From positions 409,570 to 473,569 of the forward strand of contig JADJKL010000003.1 in the NCBI GenBank assembly GCA_016706055.1: 64,000 nucleotides of DNA. Reading direction: 5' to 3'. The DNA is from Chitinophagaceae bacterium (GTDB taxonomy: Bacteria > Bacteroidota > Bacteroidia > Chitinophagales > Chitinophagaceae). Shown in pieces: positions 48,091 through 54,728 of this stretch (position 1 is its first letter; each line of letters opens with the position of its first letter). The position numbers were made by a program, and so were the translations under genes. The notes beneath the pieces are model-generated. The model was not told the origin of the DNA. It saw only the letters and a list, made by a program, of their open reading frames with translations, and ran no database searches.

Positions 48091-48485
48091 GGTTTGATTA
48101 ATTTTTGTTTTGTGATAAAAAAATATGAGGCTACAGCAAATACAAGTGTCAGCCCTATGCGGAATATCATTGCTTTAACTGTTTTTGCTTCGTAAATACC
48201 ACCATTGCTGATATGTATTTTTAAACTGATAAATGCAACAGAAAGAATGATGGCTGATACCAACAATACCAATGCGGTCCATTTTTTAGCTTTTACTAAT
48301 CCGTAAACTGCTATCAGGTATATCATACTGCTGATAAAATTTGCCCACACTACAAACAAGACATAGTTGCCTTCCTTTTCCCTGATATTGAAAAGGTCAA
48401 AAATTACCGAGCTGCTTAAAAACAGGGTGAGTAAAGCAAATAACCCCAATGCAACTGCTAAAATATATCTGAGTTTCTGTTTCAT
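48087..48485 (-). CDS. Four-helix membrane protein, unknown function
   Basis: 132 residues with four predicted membrane helices (about 6-27, 42-62, 69-88 and 107-126) and short loops. The first lines are MKQKLRYILAVALGLFALL. No catalytic motif is visible. It lies 3 bp after tetR-like and overlaps the His-rich lipoprotein gene. It could be a small carrier or membrane anchor for the operon's products. Confidence 0.6.
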   Translation of the reverse strand: MKQKLRYILAVALGLFALLTLFLSSSVIFDLFNIREKEGNYVLFVVWANFISSMIYLIAVYGLVKAKKWTALVLLVSAIILSVAFISLKIHISNGGIYEAKTVKAMIFRIGLTLVFAVASYFFITKQKLIKP

Positions 48486-48488
48486 TTT

Positions 48489-49076
48489 TTATGATTTTAT
48501 TAATGTGATGATGCCTGTCATTAATTTATTTCCTTTCAGTTTTACATCAAAAGCATAATCAGACATTCGCCATTGCAACATTTGCAGGCGTAAACTTCCC
48601 ATAATAATATGTGCCAGCTCCTCTGCGGATAAATCGGTTGTGAAAGTTCTTTCTTTTTGCCCTTGCTTTATAATTGGCAATAGGTATTTTTTCTTAACTG
48701 CCATTATTTCTCTGATGGCTGTATTGATATTTTTACTTTCTTCTAGCAGCCCATCAGAAAAAATTGTAACGAGAAAATGAGGATTCTTTTTAAAAAACTC
48801 AAATTGATTATTGAATAATTCCTTTAACTGCAATTCCGTTCCATCTACATTTACCAAACATGCAGCAAACCTCTTATCCATATCCGCCGCTAGGTAGTTG
48901 AGCATAGTAATAATAATATTTTCTTTACTCTTAAAATGCCGGTACAATGCAGATTCTGCAAATCCCATTTTAGCGGCAAGTTTCTTAGTGGTAAGTCCAC
49001 TAATGCCACTTTCAGAAAGGATTTCACCTGCTGCTGTTATGATTTCTAATTGCCTTGTTTTAATCTCAACACTCAT
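48489..49076 (-). CDS. TetR/AcrR family transcriptional regulator
   Basis: 195 residues. The N-terminus has the helix-turn-helix of TetR proteins: AGEILSESGISGLTTKKLAAKMGFAESALYRHFKSKENII. The C-terminal helical part is the ligand pocket and is not assignable. The gene is third in the operon beginning at 49981, 3 bp downstream of dps. It very likely controls its own operon through the palindrome at 49996-50015. Known TetR relatives in this phylum react to small hydrophobic compounds or stress signals. Confidence 0.9.
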   Translation of the reverse strand: MSVEIKTRQLEIITAAGEILSESGISGLTTKKLAAKMGFAESALYRHFKSKENIIITMLNYLAADMDKRFAACLVNVDGTELQLKELFNNQFEFFKKNPHFLVTIFSDGLLEESKNINTAIREIMAVKKKYLLPIIKQGQKERTFTTDLSAEELAHIIMGSLRLQMLQWRMSDYAFDVKLKGNKLMTGIITLIKS

Positions 49077-49079
49077 TTT

Positions 49080-49550
49080 TTATTTTTTTAAGAATGATGA
49101 ATACATCCACACTTGTTTTTCCTGTAAACGGATATAGTCGCTCATTAAAGCATTAGTACCTTCGTCGTTTGCATCTGCAGACAAGACCAGTATTCCTCTT
49201 TGCATTTCAATAATGATTTTAAAAGATGCAAGGATGTTTTCCACTGCCTTCGTTCCATTTGAAACTAAAGCACTTTCTTTAATAGCCGATGATTTGCTGT
49301 AAGCCGAATATTTAAACTCAGGTGAATGTCCCAAGGTCAATATCCGTTCTGCCACTTCATCAATTTTCAAAAGTAAGTCGTTATATAATTCTTCAAACTT
49401 CAGGTGAAGTTCAAAGAATTTATTGCCTTTGATATTCCAGTGATAGCCCCTTGTGTTCTGATAAAATAGGGAATAATGTGCCAGTAGTATGTTCAATTTA
49501 GAGGCTAATTTTTCCGCTTTGTTTTTTTCGATTCCAATTGCGTTCGTCAT
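49080..49550 (-). CDS. dps: Dps-like ferritin protein
   Basis: 156 residues with the Dps pattern YQNTRGYHWNIKGNKFFELHLKFEELYNDLLLKIDEVAERIL, where the H and the D/E residues form the intersubunit ferroxidase site. Dps forms a 12-mer that stores iron and protects DNA from peroxide. It is the second gene of the operon. It precedes the tetR-like gene and suggests that the operon answers to iron or oxidative stress. Confidence 0.93.
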   Translation of the reverse strand: MTNAIGIEKNKAEKLASKLNILLAHYSLFYQNTRGYHWNIKGNKFFELHLKFEELYNDLLLKIDEVAERILTLGHSPEFKYSAYSKSSAIKESALVSNGTKAVENILASFKIIIEMQRGILVLSADANDEGTNALMSDYIRLQEKQVWMYSSFLKK

Positions 49551-49567
49551 GCTAAATGTTTTTTGAT

Positions 49568-49981
49568 TTAAGAAATTGTTTGTTTTTTCATTTTAAAGAA
49601 AGATATGCCAAGCCAGATAACGGAAGCAGTCATGGCAATGGCACCAATTAAAACAAATATTGGCGGTGCTCCAAAGTAAACTTCAGCTAAAATACCCAGC
49701 GGCATCAGTAAGCCGGTAAGTGCCAGCCAGGAAATACTGTTTACACTTTTAAGTTTATCTCTAAAATGTAATAGCAAATAACCAATTAGAATGTTCAGGA
49801 AAGCAAATAAGTTTCCGTGTACATGCGCCAGTCTGCTTTCAAAATGTTTACCTGATGAATAATTGGCAACCCATTCTTCTTTGCCCGGTGCAAAATCCCG
49901 CAAATAAATAAGCAGGAAGCCGTAAGCCATAAAAGCACCCATGGTTAGGAAGCCGATAGCAATATTGTTTTTTCCTTTCAT
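49568..49981 (-). CDS. Four-helix membrane protein at head of stress operon
   Basis: The ATG at 49981 (MKGKNNIAIG) is chosen over the one at 50017, because the TetR-type palindrome and promoter lie between the two. 137 residues with four helices. A His-containing loop HFESRLAHVHGNLFAFLN with two or three conserved-looking His could bind metal or heme. The first gene of the operon. It shows no family match that I can name. Confidence 0.6.
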   Translation of the reverse strand: MKGKNNIAIGFLTMGAFMAYGFLLIYLRDFAPGKEEWVANYSSGKHFESRLAHVHGNLFAFLNILIGYLLLHFRDKLKSVNSISWLALTGLLMPLGILAEVYFGAPPIFVLIGAIAMTASVIWLGISFFKMKKQTIS

Positions 49982-49995
49982 GATTATAAATTTTA

Positions 49996-50015
49996 GTTTG
50001 TGAATGTTCACTAAC
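49996..50015. promoter_or_regulatory. TetR-type operator palindrome
   Basis: GTTTGTGAA-TG-TTCACTAAC is a 20 bp inverted repeat with one mismatch pair. It lies at the transcription start and just upstream of the operon ATG at 49981. It is the natural candidate operator for the operon's own TetR regulator. Confidence 0.6.
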
Positions 50016-50022
50016 AAACATA
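50015..50022 (-). promoter_or_regulatory. -7 element of the six-gene stress operon
   Basis: TATGTTTG on the minus strand fits TAnnTTTG. The start of transcription would be near 50010, leaving a leader of about 30 nt. There is no TTTG at -33; the CRP/FNR-type palindrome occupies that place. Confidence 0.55.
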
Positions 50023-50042
50023 GATATAGCTTTAGCCTTTTA

Positions 50043-50060
50043 ATGTAACTTTTGTTACAT
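50043..50060. promoter_or_regulatory. CRP/FNR-type palindrome upstream of stress operon
   Basis: ATGTAAC-TTTT-GTTACAT is a perfect 7+7 bp inverted repeat with a 4 nt spacer. Its centre is about 41 bp upstream of the predicted start, the class II activator position. Confidence 0.6.
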
Positions 50061-50131
50061 AGTTGATAATTAGGAAAAATTATTTCGTTAGTGAGTAGCT
50101 TGGTTTTGTAGTTGAAGGTAGATTATTGGTT

Positions 50132-50239
50132 AGCCGGGAAGGCAGAAAGAAAAATTGCTGTAAAAAGTGTAAAACTTTCTCCTGCATTAAATCCTTTCAG
50201 GCGAGGTTGGTGCATTTGAAGAAGAATTTTAAAGATTGA
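50132..50239 (+). repeat. Degenerate second copy of the tex 3' end
   Basis: This stretch aligns with the last about 120 bases of tex (43436-43555), including AGCCGGGAAG, GAAAGAA-AATTGCTGT, CCTGCATTAAA and the final GAAGAATTTTAAAGA-TGA, with small gaps and changes. It ends next to the cupin gene. It has no start and is not a gene. Confidence 0.8.
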
Positions 50240-50557
50240 TTATTTTTTATAATCTTCCCTCACAGGGTTAAAGACATCAATTACTTTGCAATCGGTAACT
50301 GCAATTGCAGAGTGAACGACATTGGATGGAATGACATAATACATGCCAGTACTAAGCGGACAATGCTCTCCATCAATGGTCATATCTAAATTTCCTTCGA
50401 GTATATAAGTGATTTGCTCTTGTACATGATTATGAGAAGGAAGGGTGCTTCCGGCTTTTATTTCTACCAAGCCAAAGGTCATACTGGTGCCATGTGCATA
50501 GTAACCATTTAAGCCTGGTGCTAATTCTTTTACTGGTAAATCTTTTATCTGTTGCAT
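50240..50557 (-). CDS. Cupin-domain protein
   Basis: 105 residues forming one cupin barrel: GSTLPSHNHVQEQITYILEGNLDMTIDG (motif 1, with His-x-His, Glu) and GMYYVIPSNVVHSA (motif 2, with His). The four metal ligands are all visible. Small cupins of this type are dioxygenases, isomerases or binding proteins. The gene starts 51 bp downstream of the ATP-grasp-like gene on the same strand and probably forms a unit with it. The substrate cannot be judged. Confidence 0.85.
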   Translation of the reverse strand: MQQIKDLPVKELAPGLNGYYAHGTSMTFGLVEIKAGSTLPSHNHVQEQITYILEGNLDMTIDGEHCPLSTGMYYVIPSNVVHSAIAVTDCKVIDVFNPVREDYKK

Positions 50558-50590
50558 AAAAAAAATAATTTAAAATCTTCGGAGTATAAA

Positions 50591-50617
50591 GTCCCCCTTC
50601 AAGGGGATTTAGGGGGT
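50591..50617. repeat. CCCCCTT-AAGGGG hairpin repeat at the end of the ATP-grasp-like gene
   Basis: CCCCTTCAAGGGG forms a hairpin and is followed by TTAGGGGG. This type of C/G-rich hairpin is common between genes in Bacteroidota. Here it provides the last codons and the stop of the preceding CDS. Confidence 0.65.
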
Positions 50618-51808
50618 TTCGAAATAACAAAAATTACCCCCAACCCATTCCTTATCCTTATTATACCGTACCCCAATCATTTTTCCTTTACTTAAGCGGC
50701 CAAGATTATTAACAGCAACAGGTCTTGCTTCACCTTCTTTCCAGAAATAGAACATTCTAATTTCTGCTTTGGCAGGCACATCCGGTGTTTGTATTACATC
50801 TGCATACTTTACTTTCTTTTGCAGAATCCAGTTCTCCGGATCTTTTACATTATCAATATCTTCTTGTGTAATATCAATCACCACACCTTGTCCGGCGAAA
50901 GAAAAGAGTGGTTTCAATACATAATTTTCCAGATCAGCAGGCAGTTGCTTTACTTCGTTCAGGTAAAATGTTTGTGGTACATACGGATGATTGATCAATG
51001 GCAATGTGAATTTACTGATACGATAAAACCAATCGGGATGCGGACACCATTCAACATCTAATTCTTCAAAGAATAGTTTTCCTTTTTCCTGCACTTCGGC
51101 AGATTGCTGATGCAAATCATCGAAGATGACACGGTTGTAAATTCTTTTTACTTCCGTTTTCTTCCCTTCGTTCAGGTAATACAATTTCTTCCCCTCTTTT
51201 ATCAGTTCTGTGATGCAGACCATTTTAATGCCTACATATTCTTCGGTACAATAAAAATCTATTCTTGTTTTTTGTTGCCGTGGAAATATTTCCAACAGTA
51301 TCACATTCTCCGGTGCATGATTGCCAACAATAATTTCTTTTAATAGTTTGATGTAGGATTCTCTATCATGTCCGTTCAGGTAACAACTAAAATTTTCTGG
51401 TACAGGGAAATGATTTCGAAACGTATCATCCAGTAATATCTCATAAGCAAACAGGGTAGGGAAGCCCTGCATTTCAATCAACTGCGGTTCGTATTCACCA
51501 GCTTCATTAATGCAGATTCCAAAATCAAATGCAATAAATTGTGTGTGTGCATTTCTTCCCGGCGTTTTTACATCAGCAGGGATTGATTTATCAGTTAATT
51601 GGATGAATTTCGGATCAACGATTATATCAACTATACTTTCGCAGGCATCAATTATTTTCTTTGTGAAATCCTTAGGTACAAAAATGGGAGTTTCAGCCAC
51701 CCGGAAATCCAATTCACCCGGATGAGCTCCATGTAATTCTTTCAGAAATGCTTCATATTTTTCCTTGGTAAACGATTCGTTATAATCTTTGCGGATAGCT
51801 GGTATCAT
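50609..51808 (-). CDS. ATP-grasp-like protein, unknown function
   Basis: 399 residues, cytoplasmic. Segments such as IEMQGFPTLFAYEI, YNRVIFDDL, NYVLKPLFSFAGQGVVIDIT and AEIRMFYFWKEG resemble the nucleotide-binding and glycine-rich loops of circularly permuted ATP-grasp enzymes (carboxylate-amine ligases). The exact family was not recognised. The last residues come from an intergenic-type hairpin repeat. It lies just upstream of the cupin gene; the GATase gene at 53.6 kb could be functionally related, but the two are not contiguous. Confidence 0.55.
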   Translation of the reverse strand: MIPAIRKDYNESFTKEKYEAFLKELHGAHPGELDFRVAETPIFVPKDFTKKIIDACESIVDIIVDPKFIQLTDKSIPADVKTPGRNAHTQFIAFDFGICINEAGEYEPQLIEMQGFPTLFAYEILLDDTFRNHFPVPENFSCYLNGHDRESYIKLLKEIIVGNHAPENVILLEIFPRQQKTRIDFYCTEEYVGIKMVCITELIKEGKKLYYLNEGKKTEVKRIYNRVIFDDLHQQSAEVQEKGKLFFEELDVEWCPHPDWFYRISKFTLPLINHPYVPQTFYLNEVKQLPADLENYVLKPLFSFAGQGVVIDITQEDIDNVKDPENWILQKKVKYADVIQTPDVPAKAEIRMFYFWKEGEARPVAVNNLGRLSKGKMIGVRYNKDKEWVGGNFCYFETP

Positions 51809-51896
51809 ACTTTGTATTTTATGTCTATGGTTATAAAATTAAGGTATTGTTTTTTACTTCGCTACAGGTAAAATCTACGAAAGAGAATTCATAAAA

Positions 51897-51921
51897 AAAG
51901 ACCGGCGAATGGCCAGTCTTT
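51897..51921 (-). terminator. Terminator of the C1 peptidase gene
   Basis: AAAGACCGGC pairs with GGCCAGTCTTT (one mismatch), and on the minus strand a T-run follows. It lies 24 bp after the peptidase stop codon. Confidence 0.8.
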
Positions 51922-51944
51922 TTAGTATAATTTTTCTTTTCTAT

Positions 51945-53036
51945 TTAATCGTTATTACGAATTGGCGTATTTACTTGTTTAAGTGTTTTTACTGGAGGTT
52001 TAATTGGTCTGATAATTTTTGGTGCTTTTTTGGCTAATACCCAGGCAGCACGGCGACCAATATTGTTGCTGTTATATTTAATCCACATAAAGCCGTTTTC
52101 GCCCCAATCATCTCCCCATGAATTCTTAATCAACCATGCTCCTTTTAAATCGTCCCATCCCACAATAAGTATAGCATGATTTGAACTCGGATTGGCGTAG
52201 TCGCTTTCAAATCCAAAATAAACACCGTTTGTATAGTTTTGGAAAAGCCCGGAAACCGTTACACTTGCTGCAACAGGTCCGTATAAGCATAATGCTTGTT
52301 TAATGTCAGCTACAGAGGCAATTTTTGTTATGTCACCCGTAGAGCTAACAACACCCCAGTCCGATGCATAATAATTAGTAGTAGGTGTTCCGGCTGGGCA
52401 ACTTTGGTTTACACCAGCATCTGGAATAACAGCATCTCTTTCAAGATTTTTATTATTGTCAACCATCCATTCAAAAACTTTGTAAGCAAGGCCTCCGGCA
52501 CAATCTCCGTCTACGCAGTTTTCAGCATGTTGCTCAGAAGCATCAATTACAGAGCCATTTGCTTTTTTATAACTGGCTTCAAATGCGCCTACTGCAGAGT
52601 AGGCCCAACAGTTACCGCATTGCTGATCTTTTACAGGAGTTACATATCCCTGCGTTCTTGCATCGTATTTACTGGCGCCTGCTGTACAACCTGCAAATTT
52701 TATTTTTAAAAATTCTTTGTATTCAGGACTGAACTGACGGGTTTTGGTGTAGTTTTTTATCCGTGCTACTTCAGCAGCAGGAATGTTGTCTTTTTCACCT
52801 GTTATTTGCGAAAGTAGTTTGTTGCTTACTCCGGTAAAGCCTACATTAAATTGTAGTTTTTGAGCAACGATAAGTTTGCGTTGGTCAATTAATTGATTTT
52901 TGATTACCGGTGCGGCATTTACTTCTCGCAGTTTATACTTTTGTGGTAACTCAATGACAGGTTGTGCCATTACGAATTGAGAAAAGATAAGTGCTGCAAA
53001 AAGAAAAATGATCTTTACATTTTTTAGACATTTCAT
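51945..53036 (-). CDS. Papain-like (C1) cysteine peptidase, secreted
   Basis: 363 residues with a signal peptide ending VMAQ (about 24). A pro-region of about 95 residues is followed by the C1 core: VKDQQCGNCWAYSAVGAFE with the catalytic Cys143 and oxyanion Gln, SNHAILIVGWDD with the His, and IKNSWGDDWGENGFMWIKY with the Asn. C-terminal residues are Lys/Pro rich. It degrades proteins outside the cytoplasm. It is encoded 30 bp downstream of an I42-family inhibitor. A terminator closes the unit. Confidence 0.93.
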   Translation of the reverse strand: MKCLKNVKIIFLFAALIFSQFVMAQPVIELPQKYKLREVNAAPVIKNQLIDQRKLIVAQKLQFNVGFTGVSNKLLSQITGEKDNIPAAEVARIKNYTKTRQFSPEYKEFLKIKFAGCTAGASKYDARTQGYVTPVKDQQCGNCWAYSAVGAFEASYKKANGSVIDASEQHAENCVDGDCAGGLAYKVFEWMVDNNKNLERDAVIPDAGVNQSCPAGTPTTNYYASDWGVVSSTGDITKIASVADIKQALCLYGPVAASVTVSGLFQNYTNGVYFGFESDYANPSSNHAILIVGWDDLKGAWLIKNSWGDDWGENGFMWIKYNSNNIGRRAAWVLAKKAPKIIRPIKPPVKTLKQVNTPIRNND

Positions 53037-53066
53037 TGTTCGTGGTTTTTTGGTTAATGATAAAAA

Positions 53067-53426
53067 TTATTCAATAATTATTTTGTAGGATTTTTCCTTG
53101 TTGGGCTCTTCCTCTTTTTTCCAAGGACGGCTATGTATAAAGTGAAGATTGGCAGTGCCTTTTACAAGTCCGGTAAATTGAAATACTTGTAGTTCTTTAG
53201 CACCTTCATTGCCAGAAGGATTGGGAATAACATAAGTAGTGTCGAGAGAGAGATGCTGCTGATAAGCTGAATCTTTGAGTGACCAGCTATAGCCAGTGCC
53301 CATCACTGCCGGTAGTTTAATATCAAAATGGTCAGCAACTTTTACTGTGATAGAGTCTTCTGTAGTTCCATTCTGATTAGCTGTTCCGCATGACCAAAAT
53401 GCAAACATGATAATTAAATTTTTCAT
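53067..53426 (-). CDS. Chagasin-like (I42) cysteine peptidase inhibitor, lipoprotein
   Basis: 119 residues; FWSC near residues 10-13 may be a lipobox. The mature part has the three loops of chagasin: VMGTGYSW (loop normally NPTTGYxW), a Gly-rich turn, and SRPW (RPW loop), plus GTANLHFIHSRPW. These loops block the active site of papain-like peptidases. It is encoded immediately upstream of such a peptidase on the same strand. It probably protects the producing cell from premature activity. Inhibition of that exact partner is inference. Confidence 0.85.
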   Translation of the reverse strand: MKNLIIMFAFWSCGTANQNGTTEDSITVKVADHFDIKLPAVMGTGYSWSLKDSAYQQHLSLDTTYVIPNPSGNEGAKELQVFQFTGLVKGTANLHFIHSRPWKKEEEPNKEKSYKIIIE

Positions 53427-53609
53427 CTGATATTATTTGAGGTTGTTAAATCAGACTAATCGAAGCACATAAACCAAAGTAGTAATAGTGTAATAATTAG
53501 TTGCAAGGTAGATTTTATTATTAATTTGTATATACTACTAACTGGTAAATCTTTATGCACAGTATTTTTTGGAGTATGCTTCAGTAAAAACACTGCAAAT
53601 GTTTCTTTA

Positions 53610-54458
53610 TCAGTAGACTACTTCTTCTATGGCGATAGATTGATTTAGAAAATTCGGGATGATATGTGAGTAGGTCCATAATATTTTATCCGGATCACTT
53701 AGATGTGCCAGCATATCAATCAATTTTGCTTCACCATGATTTTCAATAACAGATTGTCTTTTTTCTTCCGTTTGTAGGTGAATACTCATACCGGTAGCAT
53801 CTGCTTCCGGATGAAATTGTGTGCCAATCATATATTCATTAAAACGAATACCCATTACTGCTCTTTCGTATGGAACATGCGGACGGCTTTTTTCTATACA
53901 AAGAATGCTTGCACCCATTTCGTTCAGCAATTGATGATTAGGTTGTATTACCTGAAAGTCACGGCTATCCACACCATAAAATGGATCTTTCAAACCATCA
54001 AGAACAGGTTCTGCTTTTCCTGCTTCCAACATATGCATTGGAAACACACCAAAGGAGTTTGATTTTCTTTTGCAAACAATGCCTGCATTAAAGTAGCGGC
54101 AGGCTAATTGAAATGAGTGGCAGATAAAAAATATATGTTTCTTCTGCGTAGTACTTGGGTTTTTATTCCATCGTACAATATTATCCAACCAACGAGACCA
54201 GGCAATATCCCAATCTTCAAATCGACTTTTTAATGGGTCGCCTGGGCCGCCACTCGAAATATAAATATCAAAGGAAGTATCAGGCAGTTCGTCTTTTTGG
54301 CGCACATCAAATTCAGTGCTTTGCACATCCAGATCATTCATCTCAGCCCATTCTTTCAGAATGGCACGGATACACCGCATGCCTTGATTGGCGAAACCAT
54401 CATAAAGATCGAGGATTGCTACTTTTACAGACCTTTTTCCATCCAACTCATTTAACAA
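53610..54458 (-). CDS. Type 1 glutamine amidotransferase-like protein
   Basis: 282 residues. The class I amidotransferase core is clear: ISSGGPGDP, FFICHSFQLACRYF with the nucleophile Cys, and GTQFHPEAD with the His-Glu pair. The family also includes homoserine acyltransferase-like proteins, so the acceptor is not certain. C-terminal helices (residues about 225-282) are not typical of simple GATases and may bind a partner. No synthase domain or gene is adjacent. It lies downstream of a structured repeat region. Confidence 0.8.
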   Translation of the reverse strand: MLNELDGKRSVKVAILDLYDGFANQGMRCIRAILKEWAEMNDLDVQSTEFDVRQKDELPDTSFDIYISSGGPGDPLKSRFEDWDIAWSRWLDNIVRWNKNPSTTQKKHIFFICHSFQLACRYFNAGIVCKRKSNSFGVFPMHMLEAGKAEPVLDGLKDPFYGVDSRDFQVIQPNHQLLNEMGASILCIEKSRPHVPYERAVMGIRFNEYMIGTQFHPEADATGMSIHLQTEEKRQSVIENHGEAKLIDMLAHLSDPDKILWTYSHIIPNFLNQSIAIEEVVY

Positions 54459-54577
54459 ACATAATGATTTTTTAACCTACAGCTACTCGATTTAGATGGC
54501 AGAATTACCCACAATTGTGGATTAATTAGTTAGAATTAAGTAGAATTATTTAAAATTATTTTGTAGCAAGCTGTAGT

Positions 54578-54628
54578 ACTACTATCATCGTCCCTTGCGT
54601 CGCACTCTTGTACTGTAAATCTTTATTC
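54578..54628. repeat. Dispersed intergenic repeat, copy 2
   Basis: Second copy of the repeat at 20032-20083, sharing CTACTATCATC, CTTGCGTCGCAC and CTTGTACTGTA. It sits between GATase and amidohydrolase genes. Confidence 0.7.
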
Positions 54629-54637
54629 AGCTTTTCT

Positions 54638-54721
54638 ACCACATAGGCATAGTAGAAACATAGTAATACACACATAGAATTTTCTATGTGAAATCCTATG
54701 AACCTATGTTTCTATGTGGTT
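54638..54721. repeat. Nested palindromic repeat of CACATAG/CTATGTG units
   Basis: CACATAGAA (54671-54679) and TTCTATGTG (54682-54690) form a perfect 9 bp hairpin. Around it, CCACATAG...AAACATAG and CTATGTTTCTATGTGG form an outer imperfect stem. It lies 8 bp after the amidohydrolase gene and may act as a terminator or a MITE-like element. Confidence 0.65.
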
Positions 54722-54728
54722 CGATAAA

